From an uncultured Acidimicrobiia bacterium (GTDB lineage Bacteria; Actinomycetota; Acidimicrobiia; Spongiisociales; Spongiisociaceae), in contig OY282370.1 in NCBI GenBank assembly GCA_958295745.1, positions 930,001 through 994,000 of the forward strand: 64,000 nucleotides of DNA, in the 5' to 3' direction. Below the pieces are notes generated by a model. The model saw only the letters and a program-made list of their open reading frames with translations. It was not told the origin of the DNA and made no database searches. Made by a program: the position numbers and the translations under genes. The first letter of the stretch is position 1, and each line of letters begins with the position of its first letter. This document shows positions 1-7,956 of this stretch, piece after piece.

Positions 1-90
1 GCGGCCGTACCGGTTGCCCTGGCCGCCGGGTGCGCGGGGGCGGTGGCCGCTTTCGCCTGGTGGGCCAACCGCCGGTCCATGGGGGCGTGA
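1..90 (+). CDS. C-terminal end of a membrane protein (partial)
   Basis: An open frame enters from the left edge and ends at a TGA at 88-90. Its 29 residues are Ala/Val-rich and hydrophobic, then end in Trp-Trp-Ala-Asn-Arg-Arg, which looks like a last transmembrane helix with a short positive cytoplasmic tail. The rest of the gene lies outside the window, so the family cannot be named. The frame could also be chance in GC-rich DNA. Confidence 0.45.
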   Translation, partial: AAVPVALAAGCAGAVAAFAWWANRRSMGA

Positions 91-297
91 TCCCTCTACG
101 GGTCAACTCCCCCGCCGCCGGGGCGACTCGACTCCGGGGGCAACTCAACTCCAAGGCCGCACCCCCTCGGCCGTTCGTTTCAGCAACCAACCGTAAAAGC
201 AACCCTGAGCAATAGGGTAAAGCTGAGGAAGAAGGTGAAGGAGGTGGAAGGTCCCGAAGCATCTCCCCGCCGGATGCGGCGGCAACGGGGGCATACG

Positions 298-369
298 TGG
301 GCGCTACTGGGATCGAACCAGTGACCTCTGCCGTGTGAAGGCAGCGCTCTCCCGCTGAGCTAAGCGCCC
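298..369 (-). tRNA. tRNA-Val (anticodon CAC)
   Basis: The reverse strand folds as a full cloverleaf. The acceptor stem is GGGCGCT with AGCGCCC, the anticodon stem is CTGCC/GGCAG around loop TTCACAC (anticodon CAC, reads GTG), and the T arm contains GGTTCGATCC. The discriminator is A and the 3' CCA is not encoded. It is closely similar to tRNA-Val(GAC) at 3398-3469. Confidence 0.96.
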
Positions 370-379
370 TGGGACCGGC

Positions 380-385
380 ATTGTA
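380..385 (-). promoter_or_regulatory. -10 box of tRNA-Val(CAC)
   Basis: TACAAT on the minus strand lies 10 bases upstream of the tRNA 5' end. The same hexamer at the same distance precedes the tRNA-Gly cluster at 3755-3760, which supports both. No good -35 box was found. Confidence 0.6.
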
Positions 386-448
386 GCGGCTCCCCTTCTG
401 AGACGGGGCGGGGTGAAGGCAACCAACCGCGAGAGCCGAAAGCCGTTC

Positions 449-1237
449 CTATTTGCCGCCGCGCGGTTCCCATCGGAAGAAAACCATGGTGATGAATATA
501 CCCGCCAGCAGCCAGGCCGCCATCACCGCAAAGCGATCCCAGGCCAAGACCGGGCCGGCGCCCATGAAGGCCGCCGCCTCCGGCGGGGTGAACGCCCGTC
601 CGAACATGGCCGCGAAGTGCTTGAGCGGGAAGACGTCGCCCACCACCAGCAACCAGGAAGGGGCGTCTTCCAGCGGGATGAAGATGTCGGACAGGAACGC
701 CATCGGCAGGATTATTCCGTTGGCCACGGCCGGCGCCGTGGTGCCGGTCTTCACCAAGGAGCACACCGCCAACCCCAACGCCGAAAAGGTGGCCACCGCC
801 ACCGAGAACACCAACAGGGCCGCCGGCACGTTCCGCCATACCACCACGAAGTCGAACAGTATCCACCCCAGGGCGAACATGAGCACGATCGCCAGGAAGG
901 CCGTCCACACCGCCGACAGGATGCGGCCCGACATGTATATCCAAGGAGGGACCGGCGTCCCCCGCACCCGTTTCAGGATGCCTTCGTCCCGGGTGATGGC
1001 CGTCCCGATGGCCAGGTTGGTGAAGGTGGCGGTTGCCGCTGCGAATACGGCGATGGCGGGCGTGAAGAACTGGGCAAATGACACACCCCGCACTTCGCCG
1101 TCGAATATCACCCCGAACAGCACCAGGAACATCACCGGAAAAGCCATGGTGAAGAAGGCCGCCAGCGGCTCCCGCCAGAAGATGCGGTTCGTGTGGCGGA
1201 TATGCACCAGCACCAGACGGAGGTCACCCATCTTCAC
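449..1237 (-). CDS. ABC-2 type transporter permease
   Basis: This 262-residue protein is the membrane half of an ABC exporter. It has a short cytoplasmic N-terminus with a positively charged stretch, then about six hydrophobic segments: near residues 25-45, a pair in the 80-110 region, three more through 115-195, and one at the C-terminus ending in Arg-Gly-Gly-Lys. This is the layout of ABC-2 permeases used for drug or lipid export. It overlaps the 3' end of the upstream ATPase gene by 14 bases, so the two are translated together and very likely form one exporter. The substrate cannot be read from sequence. Daunorubicin/multidrug-type exporters have this two-gene arrangement. Confidence 0.85.
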   Translation of the reverse strand: MKMGDLRLVLVHIRHTNRIFWREPLAAFFTMAFPVMFLVLFGVIFDGEVRGVSFAQFFTPAIAVFAAATATFTNLAIGTAITRDEGILKRVRGTPVPPWIYMSGRILSAVWTAFLAIVLMFALGWILFDFVVVWRNVPAALLVFSVAVATFSALGLAVCSLVKTGTTAPAVANGIILPMAFLSDIFIPLEDAPSWLLVVGDVFPLKHFAAMFGRAFTPPEAAAFMGAGPVLAWDRFAVMAAWLLAGIFITMVFFRWEPRGGK

Positions 1238-2132
1238 GGCCCTTCTCCTCGTCCAGGATGCTCAGGTAGGCATCTTCCAGGCTGGGGCGCACCACCTCGA
1301 TCCCCTCCAGCTCCACTCCCTGCTCCACCGCCCAGCCGGTCAGCTGATGCAGCAGGGCCGTCGGGCGGACGGTCTGGTAGGAAACCTTGCCCTGCTCCAC
1401 GGAGGGCTCGGCCTCTAGCCGGGGCAGTGAGGTCGGGTCGGCGGTCTTGAATCTGACGGTGGTCGACGGCGGCCCCACCCCGATCGAGTCCGGGGTCCCG
1501 TCGGCCACTATCCGGCCCTTGGACAGTACGATCACCCGGTCGGCCAGATGCTGGGCCTCGTCCAGATAATGGGTGGTCAACAGGATGGTCTTGCCCATGG
1601 AGGTAAGGCCCTCTACCATCTCCCAGGATTTGCGGCGGGCGGACGGATCGAATCCGGTGGTCGGCTCATCCAGAAACACCAAATGGGGATCGCCTACCAG
1701 CCCCAAAGCCAGGTCCAGACGGCGTTTCTGCCCGCCGGACAGGGTCTTGACCTTGGCGTCTGCCTTTTCCTCCAGTCCGACTAGGCGGATCAGGTCTGCG
1801 GCGGGCAAGCGGCAGCTGTATGCGGCCCCGTAGTGCTCCACCGCCTCCCTCACCCGGAGGTTCTGCTCGATCCCGCTTTCCTGCAGTACGATCCCGATGC
1901 GGTCCCGGAACTCCCGCCCGGCCGACCCCGGATCGTATCCCAGCACCTCGATCCGTCCCGAGTCGGCCTGCCGGTAGCCTTCGAGCATCTCCACCAGGGT
2001 GGTCTTGCCCGCACCGTTGGGGCCCAGCAAGGCAACTACATCCCCCTCTCGAACCGCAAAATCGACACCGGCCACCGCAGTAACCTCGCCGTAACGTTTG
2101 AAAAGGCCCTCTACCTCGATGACGGTGGACAT
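1224..2132 (-). CDS. ABC transporter ATP-binding protein
   Basis: The 302-residue protein has a complete ABC ATPase domain. The Walker A motif is GPNGAGKTT near residue 38, the Q-loop is near residue 83, the signature LSGGQKRR is near residue 132, Walker B with DEPTTGFD is near residue 155, and the H-loop is TTHYLDEA near residue 186. The signature reading GGQKRR and the C-terminal extension of about 85 residues are typical of DrrA/CcmA-type exporters. It is the first gene of a two-gene unit with the permease at 449-1237. The start at 2132 is a good ATG facing a short divergent region shared with the metallopeptidase. Confidence 0.92.
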   Translation of the reverse strand: MSTVIEVEGLFKRYGEVTAVAGVDFAVREGDVVALLGPNGAGKTTLVEMLEGYRQADSGRIEVLGYDPGSAGREFRDRIGIVLQESGIEQNLRVREAVEHYGAAYSCRLPAADLIRLVGLEEKADAKVKTLSGGQKRRLDLALGLVGDPHLVFLDEPTTGFDPSARRKSWEMVEGLTSMGKTILLTTHYLDEAQHLADRVIVLSKGRIVADGTPDSIGVGPPSTTVRFKTADPTSLPRLEAEPSVEQGKVSYQTVRPTALLHQLTGWAVEQGVELEGIEVVRPSLEDAYLSILDEEKGREDG

Positions 2133-2225
2133 GTGCCTCTAGTATACACCGGCCCTGCCGACAGAATCCGCGCCCGGGGCATATCATGCACCCGCATGAA
2201 ACGCGGCCAAGCCGCCCGTTCCGGG

Positions 2226-2588
2226 ATGACGCGGGAGTTCTTCGAGCTGATCGTTGAGCGTACGCTCGAAGAGCTGCGCGCCGGACGCCGCGAAGCCGCC
2301 GCCGGGATCGACAACCTTCTTCTGGTGGTGGAGGACAGCGCCGCCCCCGAACATGACCACTGCGGTGAATGCCTGCTGGGCCTCTATGAAGGCACCGCCC
2401 TGCCGGACCGGGGCACCGATTATGTATGGGCCCTGCCCGACCGGATATCGATATTCATGAAAGCCCATCTGGCCCTCGGATTGGACCGTGAGGGCACCGC
2501 CGAGGAGATACGCAAGACGGTGCTGCACGAGATAGCCCACTACCTGGGAATAGAGGAGCCTCGATTACACGAGATAGGGTGGGGTTAG
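2226..2588 (+). CDS. Small zincin-like metallopeptidase (TTHA0227/DUF1025-type)
   Basis: The 120-residue product contains the zinc-protease motif HEIAHYLGIEE near residue 100, preceded by a short mixed alpha/beta domain with VVEDSAAP near residue 30. Length, N-terminus (MTREFFELIVERTLEEL) and motif position match the MMP_TTHA0227 family, whose physiological substrates are not known. I chose the ATG at 2226 because family members usually start at this point. An in-frame ATG at 2196 would add ten residues, and neither start has a strong ribosome binding site. The gene stands alone between the exporter operon and a minus-strand hypothetical gene. Confidence 0.8.
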   Translation: MTREFFELIVERTLEELRAGRREAAAGIDNLLLVVEDSAAPEHDHCGECLLGLYEGTALPDRGTDYVWALPDRISIFMKAHLALGLDREGTAEEIRKTVLHEIAHYLGIEEPRLHEIGWG

Positions 2589-2671
2589 ACCCAGCGCAAG
2601 GCCCGGATGCACCCTCATCGAGAAAGGTTGGAGGCCCCTCTATTCAGGCAGTATGTCAGATGTCGGATCGG

Positions 2672-3064
2672 CTAGCTTCTCCGGGTCCGCCTGATCCCCG
2701 CCGCCTTCAGGACCGCCGGAGACACGCCGAACTCTCTCCAAGTGCTGTATGAGATGCCTTTGCGCTCGGAGTAGGAAGCCGCCGCCTCTGCGAAAGCAGC
2801 CTCCAGAGCGTCGTAATCGACATCGTCGCTGACGGCCTTGAGCTTGTCCTCCAGATCGAAGCGCTGTTGGATGAGCTGCAACCGCTTCAGCGAGTTGGAC
2901 TCGGCTTCGATCTTGTCGGTCAGCCCGTCTATGCGTGACTGCAGATTTGCGGGGTTTCCGCCGCGCGGCTTCTTTTGGCTCAGTGCGTCTAGATACGCCC
3001 TTACCGCCCTAGCCTCGCTCCTGCCCTGCGCGAGGGCTGCCTTGTGATCATCGCTCATGGACAT
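2672..3064 (-). CDS. Conserved hypothetical protein with helical coiled-coil region
   Basis: The 130-residue protein is charged and almost entirely helical. Residues 1-35 are basic and Ala-rich, about 40-85 look like an antiparallel coiled coil (repeated Leu/Ile with Glu/Lys), and the C-terminus ends with a KGISYSTWREFGV segment and a basic tail. That last segment resembles a small helix-turn-helix seen in conserved actinobacterial hypothetical proteins, but I cannot assign a named family or function. An AAGGGAG ribosome site lies just before the start. ATG 3064 and ATG 3058 are both possible, and 3058 has the more usual spacing. A good promoter lies immediately upstream. Confidence 0.8.
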   Translation of the reverse strand: MSMSDDHKAALAQGRSEARAVRAYLDALSQKKPRGGNPANLQSRIDGLTDKIEAESNSLKRLQLIQQRFDLEDKLKAVSDDVDYDALEAAFAEAAASYSERKGISYSTWREFGVSPAVLKAAGIRRTRRS

Positions 3065-3397
3065 TCATCTCCCTTTCTGTATATGCCCAAAACCTATTAT
3101 GCCATATTTGGCCGGCTCCGTAAAAACCAAACTAACACACCTACCGGCCCGGCTTTGGACTCTTCCGGCTTGGACGGCTGTTTGCGGCCTTTCTGTGCCT
3201 TCTACACAGGTAGAACGCAAGAAGCGGGAGGCTGGTGATCCGCGGTTGGAGGGCGGGGGGCGGTCCAAGACCCAGTGAGTGCAACCATCCCCGACGAACC
3301 CGGCGCCTGTTCGGACATTCTCCGCCCGCAATGCCCGGTCCGCCCGGATCGGACCCAAAGACCCGGTCGCGGGACCGCCCTGGAACGACCCATCCTG
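3065..3397. other. Gene-free gap of about 330 bases
   Basis: The left part holds the promoter of the minus-strand hypothetical gene. The remainder up to tRNA-Val(GAC) has no frame with protein-like composition, no hairpin with a T-run and no recognisable RNA gene. Confidence 0.5.
3096..3124 (-). promoter_or_regulatory. Promoter of the 2672-3064 gene
   Basis: On the minus strand TTTACG (3119-3124) and CATAAT (3096-3101) are separated by exactly 17 bases. The -10 lies about 30 bases upstream of the start codon, in locally AT-rich DNA that contrasts with the GC-rich surroundings. Confidence 0.6.
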
Positions 3398-3469
3398 TGG
3401 GCGCTACAGGATTTGAACCTGTGACCTCTTCCGCGTCAAGGAAGCGCTCTGCCCCTGAGCTAAGCGCCC
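3398..3469 (-). tRNA. tRNA-Val (anticodon GAC)
   Basis: Cloverleaf with acceptor stem GGGCGCT/AGCGCCC, anticodon stem CTTCC/GGAAG and loop TTGACGC (anticodon GAC). The T arm reads GGTTCAAATCC. It is the last member of a Gly-Cys-Val tRNA cluster read from the promoter at 3755-3760. CCA is not encoded. Confidence 0.96.
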
Positions 3470-3508
3470 TGGCTATGGCCCGGTAACGGCGCCTATACCG
3501 TCCCGGCG

Positions 3509-3579
3509 AGGCGACGACCGGAATCGAACCGGTGTAGCAGCTTTTGCAGAGCTGTGCCTAACCACTCGGCCACGTCGCC
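3509..3579 (-). tRNA. tRNA-Cys (anticodon GCA)
   Basis: Acceptor stem GGCGACG/CGTCGCC with discriminator U, as expected for tRNA-Cys. The anticodon stem CAGCT/AGCTG carries loop CTGCAAA (anticodon GCA). The T arm contains GGTTCGATTCC. Middle gene of the tRNA cluster. Confidence 0.96.
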
Positions 3580-3671
3580 GTTCGGTGATCCCGGGTGGAG
3601 CGGCGGCCGGCCCCCCGTCAGGTCCGCAACCTTCCCTGCGACGAGGGGCGCAACCGCTGCCCGCATCCGAG

Positions 3672-3744
3672 AGCGGAAGACGGGATTCGAACCCGCGACC
3701 TCAACCTTGGCAAGGTTGCGCTCTACCAACTGAGCTACTTCCGC
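3672..3744 (-). tRNA. tRNA-Gly (anticodon GCC)
   Basis: Acceptor stem GCGGAAG/CTTCCGC, anticodon stem CAACC/GGTTG with loop TTGCCAA (anticodon GCC), and T arm GGTTCGAATCC. First gene of the cluster, directly behind a TACAAT -10 box. Confidence 0.96.
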
Positions 3745-3754
3745 CTGGGCGGTC

Positions 3755-3760
3755 ATTGTA
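3755..3760 (-). promoter_or_regulatory. -10 box of the tRNA-Gly/Cys/Val cluster
   Basis: TACAAT on the minus strand, 10 bases upstream of mature tRNA-Gly. The flank GAGCCGC-TACAAT is shared with the tRNA-Val(CAC) promoter at 380-385. Confidence 0.6.
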
Positions 3761-3857
3761 GCGGCTCTCGGCGGCACGCGGGAAAACCCTTCGGCGGCGG
3801 GTCGAGTACGGTCATGCGGACTACCGCCCGTAAAGCAACCCCCGGGTCGACCCCGAC

Positions 3858-4286
3858 CTACCGGCCGGACGAACCGAAACCCCCCGATCCTCGTTCCGTC
3901 TCCTCTAGGTGACCGACCAGCTCGACCTCCAACACCGCTGCAGGAACGACCACCAGCTGGGCGATCCGGTCGCCTCTGGCGATCTCGAAGGGTTCTTCGC
4001 CATGGTTGATCAGCACCACCCGGATCTCGCCCCGATAGCCGGCGTCTATGAGACCGGGGGCGTTGACGACTCCGATGCCGTACCGGGCCGCCAAACCGCT
4101 CCTAGGCGTAACAAACCCGGCATGGCCGGGCGGAATGGCCACGGCCACCCCGGTGGCGACCACGGCCCGCTGCCCGGGCGCCAGCACCGCGGGGCAACGG
4201 GCGTACAGATCCAGCCCTGCATCATCGGAATGGGCCCGGCTCGGCGTAGGTAGTTCCTTATCGAGCTTGAGCAGGCTAAGGTGCAT
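3858..4286 (-). CDS. dut: dUTP diphosphatase (dUTPase)
   Basis: Hydrolyses dUTP to dUMP and pyrophosphate, keeping uracil out of DNA and supplying dUMP for thymidylate synthesis. The 142-residue product has all five trimeric dUTPase motifs in order: DDAGLDLYA, PRSGLAARYGI, the Asp/Tyr-bearing GLIDAGYRGEIRV, GDRIAQLVV, and the C-terminal Gly-rich arm RGSGGFGSSGR. I start at ATG 4286 (MHLSLLKLDKELP) because the family begins there. A longer frame to 4343 adds 19 unlike residues. It diverges from the membrane protein gene that starts near 4361. Confidence 0.95.
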   Translation of the reverse strand: MHLSLLKLDKELPTPSRAHSDDAGLDLYARCPAVLAPGQRAVVATGVAVAIPPGHAGFVTPRSGLAARYGIGVVNAPGLIDAGYRGEIRVVLINHGEEPFEIARGDRIAQLVVVPAAVLEVELVGHLEETERGSGGFGSSGR

Positions 4287-4360
4287 GGTCAACCCACAGC
4301 AAAAGACGGTCGGGGGCTCTCGTAGCCGGGCGGAGTACGGCACCAGGAGCGAACCACCCG

Positions 4361-6091
4361 ATGATCACTCTCCGACCCGGTCATCCACATTCTCTGGCCT
4401 CGGCCCCGGTTGACATGCCGGGCGATACTATAGATGCCCGCGATCCCTCTCAGTCGAAGGAAGACGGCCGCGCCGGCAAGGAAACGGTCGGCCTCATCCG
4501 AAGACGCGGCAGGCGCCGCGCCGGTTGGACCCTCTATAGATCCGCCCATCTCGACCCCGAACAGGGCGGCATGGCCCGTTTCCTGCCCGCTTGGGGGCAC
4601 CGCCCGTCGATGACCCCTCCCGAACATCTCGTTCGTCTGCGGCCCGAGGCGCCCGCGCCCGTCCGGGAGGACGCCCCTCCCCCGGCCGATCCCCCCGCAC
4701 CCCCGATAGACGGCCGGCCCTTCCCGGACCTTCCGGCCGCCGACTTTTCCGTTGCCGAGCGCACCGCCGCCCCGCCGCCGAACGGCCTCCGGCGCCCCAA
4801 GGGCATCGCGGCGGACGCCCCGCCGATCAGCCCGCCGGTAGAAGCCCCCTCTGCGGACCGCCCGGCCGACATCACACCGCGAGGCCTTTCGCACCCCGCC
4901 GTTGCGGAGCTGACGGGGACCCAGATACTCCCGCCGGCCGCCCCCGGCGAAGGGTCGTCCCTGGCGGCGCTGTTCGGATTCGGCGAGACCGAAGCCGCGT
5001 TCGACGGAGACCGCCGTCCGGCCCGTGAAAGCCGCCGGCGGTTCGGGAATCGCCGCCGGACATACGGCGCACCCGTAGACCAGACAGCCCCGGCTGCCGG
5101 AGGATCCTCCGATGACCCCTGGTCGCAGCTGCTGTCCCTCAACAACGTGTCTGCCGACCCGGACAGCAGGAAGGGCAACACGGGAGACACCATCAAACGG
5201 CTGTGGGATGCCAGCGCCGAATTCGACATGGACCGGGAGCTGCTGTCCGACGACCTTCCCGATATCGACCCCTCGCTGCGCTCGACCCGCCGGATCCGTT
5301 GGTCGCTGGTGATCAGCGTGGTGGTGCTGGCCGGGTTGATCGGTGCGACGGTGAAGGTGGTGGGGGACATCCCCGCTCGAGAAGCCAGGGCCCGAGAAGG
5401 GCAGTATACGGCGGCCGCCGTTCAGCTGGCCGGCGCCGTCCTGCCGGTGGAGGAATCGCTGACCGCCGAGGGGCTGCTGAGCGATTCGGGGCTGTCCACC
5501 CTCACCGGTCAGATCGATATCCTGGACGGCGCAGCCAGGGCGGCGGCCACGCTTGCCTCCGAGCAGCTGCCCGGGAACCCCATCGTCGGATCCGAAGTGC
5601 CCGTCGAGGAGCTGACGATCCAGAAGCAGCTGCTCGAATCGGCCTCTATCCGAGCCCTCGGCGTCGGCAGGCGGGTCGGCGACGCCATGGCCTATTCACT
5701 CTCGCTGTCCACCTCCTTCGCGCTCCCCGACCTTCCGGCGGAAGCACCGCGGGACGAGGTGGGCGGGATCGCCGAGCGGCTGAGCATCTCGATAGTCGAG
5801 ACCCGCCAGGTTCTCGGCGGCCTTCCCGACGACCCCCTGTTCGGAGACTTCCGGCAACAGGCCTCCGACGCGGTCACCATGGTGGAGGAATCCCAGGCAA
5901 ACTACATCGCCGCCCTGCTCGAGGGCGACGACGGAAGGGCGGCCGCGGTGAGCGGGGCGATGCACGATTCGATGGCCGTCCTGCGGGAAGCTTTGAACGC
6001 CCCGCTCGTCCAAGTGCAGGCCTGGGCGTTGGATCAGATATCCGAGCTGCGCACGACGATGCTCGACCTGAGTTCGATAGTCGCTGCTTGA
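4361..6091 (+). CDS. Large single-pass membrane protein, function unknown
   Basis: Up to 576 residues. The first 300 or so are Pro/Ala/Arg-rich and look disordered. A single strong transmembrane segment (WSLVISVVVLAGLIGATV) sits near residues 313-333, preceded by Arg residues, so the long C-terminal half is probably outside. That half is helical, rich in Ala/Glu/Leu, and resembles a four-helix bundle sensor or adhesin stalk, but no named domain is visible. The start is uncertain: ATGs at 4361, 4571 and 4610 are all in frame, and the later ones leave out a segment with poor protein character. It lies between dut (divergent) and the LysM gene (convergent). Confidence 0.7.
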   Translation: MITLRPGHPHSLASAPVDMPGDTIDARDPSQSKEDGRAGKETVGLIRRRGRRRAGWTLYRSAHLDPEQGGMARFLPAWGHRPSMTPPEHLVRLRPEAPAPVREDAPPPADPPAPPIDGRPFPDLPAADFSVAERTAAPPPNGLRRPKGIAADAPPISPPVEAPSADRPADITPRGLSHPAVAELTGTQILPPAAPGEGSSLAALFGFGETEAAFDGDRRPARESRRRFGNRRRTYGAPVDQTAPAAGGSSDDPWSQLLSLNNVSADPDSRKGNTGDTIKRLWDASAEFDMDRELLSDDLPDIDPSLRSTRRIRWSLVISVVVLAGLIGATVKVVGDIPAREARAREGQYTAAAVQLAGAVLPVEESLTAEGLLSDSGLSTLTGQIDILDGAARAAATLASEQLPGNPIVGSEVPVEELTIQKQLLESASIRALGVGRRVGDAMAYSLSLSTSFALPDLPAEAPRDEVGGIAERLSISIVETRQVLGGLPDDPLFGDFRQQASDAVTMVEESQANYIAALLEGDDGRAAAVSGAMHDSMAVLREALNAPLVQVQAWALDQISELRTTMLDLSSIVAA

Positions 6092-6146
6092 TCCCTTCGA
6101 TACAACCCCTCACGGCCCGGCTGCGCACAAAGGCGGCGCCGCGGAG

Positions 6147-6617
6147 TCAGTAGCCTGCGGCCCCCGGCGGATTGCCGCCGGGTATCTCCCCTACCGGTAT
6201 CTCGACGACCTCCCCCGGCTCGAGAAGGGCGGACGTCATGCCGTTGGCGGCCCGGATCAAAGCGACCGTACGGCGGATATCGCCGGCGGGGGGCGTGTGG
6301 ACATCCGCCAGCCCCCACAGTGTGTCGCCCTGTCGAACCACATGGGAAACGGTCGGCGTCGGATCCGGACCGGCGTCTACCCTGGGAATGAACAGCAACA
6401 CCATCAGGCCGGCCGCCAATATCACCAGTAGCCCGACCCGCAGGGCAACGCGGGCGGCCAAGCGACGGCGCCGGAGGTGCGCCATCCGTTCTACATGGGG
6501 GGAGTCGAGGACCCGGAGGCGAACCGGCGGCGGGTTGGCCCGCTGTGCGGCTTGCGGGCGGAAACCCCGGTCGGGCGTGTACTCGCACCTGTAGGTTCTC
6601 ATCTCGTCAGACCTCAT
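6147..6617 (-). CDS. LysM membrane protein divergent from lexA (YneA/ChiZ-like)
   Basis: 156 residues: a basic, Pro-rich cytoplasmic N-terminus, one transmembrane helix near residues 57-77 (GLLVILAAGLMVLLFI), then an external LysM domain (about 91-140) starting VVRQGDTLWGLA and ending in VEIPVGE. LysM binds peptidoglycan. Small LysM membrane proteins encoded opposite lexA are known SOS-induced cell-division suppressors (YneA in Bacillus, ChiZ/Rv2719c in Mycobacterium). I infer the same role. The start at 6617 is set by GGAGGTG seven bases upstream. Three SOS-like boxes lie in the shared control region. Confidence 0.85.
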   Translation of the reverse strand: MRSDEMRTYRCEYTPDRGFRPQAAQRANPPPVRLRVLDSPHVERMAHLRRRRLAARVALRVGLLVILAAGLMVLLFIPRVDAGPDPTPTVSHVVRQGDTLWGLADVHTPPAGDIRRTVALIRAANGMTSALLEPGEVVEIPVGEIPGGNPPGAAGY

Positions 6618-6654
6618 CTCGGCCACCTCCGACGACCCTGCGGCTTGTCTTGAG

Positions 6655-6733
6655 CAAACATGTGTTCGATAGCATGCGGCTAGTATTATCGAACTGATGT
6701 ACGAAGTCAAGGAGATGATCGTACAAATGTTTG
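6655..6733. promoter_or_regulatory. Three SOS (LexA) box-like sites between the LysM gene and lexA
   Basis: Compared with the actinobacterial/Bacillus consensus CGAAC-N4-GTTCG, three 14-mers fit closely. 6655-6668 has one mismatch (CAAACATGTGTTCG). 6690-6703 has one mismatch (CGAACTGATGTACG). 6720-6733 has two mismatches (CGTACAAATGTTTG). The first lies just upstream of the LysM gene and the third overlaps the likely lexA -35. This is the layout expected for LexA control of both genes. Confidence 0.65.
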
Positions 6734-6759
6734 TATCTTTGGTGAAAATGCGGTAGATT
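6731..6759 (+). promoter_or_regulatory. Probable lexA promoter
   Basis: TTGTAT (6731-6736) and TAGATT (6754-6759) are 17 bases apart and 30 bases before the lexA start. The -35 overlaps the third SOS-like box, consistent with self-repression. Confidence 0.45.
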
Positions 6760-6788
6760 CCGCATCGAGGCGGAGAAGGAGGCTCACC

Positions 6789-7478
6789 ATGGGCGCCGGA
6801 GACGAACGGCCACCGGGCATGGCATCATCCAAACGGGCCGGATTGACCAATCGGCAGCGGCAGGTCTTGGAGGTGATCGAGCAGACATTGGCAACCCGCG
6901 GGTATCCGCCGTCGGTGCGGGAGATCGGGGATCAGCTGGGCCTCACCTCTCCGTCAACCTCTCACAGCCACCTGAAAGCCCTGGCTCGGAAAGGTCTCAT
7001 CGAGCGGGATCCGGCCAAGCCGCGGGCCATAAGGGTGGTCTCCCCGAAAGCGGACCCTGAAGCGGCGGCTGTCGAGCCGTATCCGGCGAACCCGGTTCGT
7101 GAGGTGCCCCTGGTAGGGAGAATCGCGGCGGGGTCGCCGACCCTGGCCGAAGAACACATAGAGGACGTGATGACCCTGCCGGAGTCGCTGGTGGGATCCG
7201 GGACGTTGTTCATGCTCGAGGTCCGCGGGGATTCGATGACCGGATCGGGAATCCTCGACGGAGACCTGGTGGTGGTGCGCAGCCAACCCCGGGTCGAGAA
7301 CGGCGAGATAGCGGCCTGCCTGGTGGACGGAGAGGAAGCGACCGTCAAACGGCTGGAGAGGCGAGACGGCCGGGTGATCCTGCACTCCGACAACCCGTCC
7401 TACGAACCAATGGTGTTCACATCGGGTGTCGAGGTCCTGGGGAAAGTGGTGACCGTGCTGCGCAGGCTCGGAAGGTAG
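6789..7478 (+). CDS. lexA: LexA repressor, SOS response
   Basis: Dimeric repressor of DNA-damage genes that cleaves itself when stimulated by RecA filaments. In its 229 residues the winged-helix domain covers about 18-83 (LTNRQRQVLEVI, PSVREIGDQLGL). The cleavage site is Ala114-Gly115 (RIAAGSP). The S24 peptidase dyad is Ser149 in GDSMTGSGI and Lys187 in ATVKRL, 38 residues apart as usual. The start at 6789 follows GGAGAAGGAGG. The N-terminal ten residues before the second Met are extra compared with short family members, so Met11 is an alternative start. It diverges from the LysM gene across three SOS-like boxes. Confidence 0.97.
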   Translation: MGAGDERPPGMASSKRAGLTNRQRQVLEVIEQTLATRGYPPSVREIGDQLGLTSPSTSHSHLKALARKGLIERDPAKPRAIRVVSPKADPEAAAVEPYPANPVREVPLVGRIAAGSPTLAEEHIEDVMTLPESLVGSGTLFMLEVRGDSMTGSGILDGDLVVVRSQPRVENGEIAACLVDGEEATVKRLERRDGRVILHSDNPSYEPMVFTSGVEVLGKVVTVLRRLGR

Positions 7479-7630
7479 ACGCCCGGCCGCATATTGGAAC
7501 CTCGGGGAGGGCCTCAGACGGTTCGATTCGCCGCCGGAGGTTCGATCGAGGGCCACCGCGCGGCATTGGTCGGCAACCCGAACCGGGCGAGAGCTTCAGG
7601 GTTCGACCGGACGCTCGGCCAGAGTGATTT

Positions 7631-7671
7631 GCCGACCAGAGCAGTTCGCGGTCTGCCGACCAGAGCGGTTC
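7631..7671. repeat. Direct repeat, two 17-base copies
   Basis: GCCGACCAGAGC(A/G)GTTC occurs at 7631-7647 and 7655-7671, 24 bases apart with one difference. The first copy also forms the right half of an inverted repeat with GGTCGGCAA at 7568-7576. Non-coding context. Confidence 0.7.
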
Positions 7672-7909
7672 CCGTAACCGTTTTTCGCGTTCTCCGCCCG
7701 AAACCGCCGGCTTCGCCGGGCCCTGCCCCCGCCGCCACCTCCAACGTCTTTCGGGCCGCCGGGGGCGTGTCCGCCCGGCCCGTGCCCGTTGCGTTTCAGC
7801 ACAGCTACTTCGACCACCCCGACCCTTGGAAGGCACACCCTTGTCACCCCGGATCCTGCCCGGAGGCGTGTCCTTGAGGCGGGTAACCCTCTGGATTAGG
7901 TGATCTATA

Positions 7910-7954
7910 TGGATAACAGCGGCCCGCGGAGCCGACTGCTATATCTGTTATCCA
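7910..7954. repeat. Inverted repeat TGGATAACAG / CTGTTATCCA
   Basis: Perfect 10-bp arms at 7910-7919 and 7945-7954 with a 25-base, GC-rich loop. The right arm is the start of the putative transcript from the promoter module at 7957-7985, so the transcript would begin with a hairpin. No T-run follows, so it is not a classic terminator. Confidence 0.6.
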
Positions 7955-7956
7955 AC

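Noticed and set aside
6720..6735. TACAAATGTTTGTA as a separate operator
   Set aside because: It is a near-palindrome but overlaps the third SOS-like box. There is no independent evidence for another regulator.
7596..7847. Small minus-strand protein gene in the lexA-dapF gap
   Set aside because: Gly/Arg-rich composition, no ribosome site, and no recognisable pattern.
7479..7950. RNase P, tmRNA or SRP RNA in the large gap after lexA
   Set aside because: Their conserved core sequences were not found on either strand.
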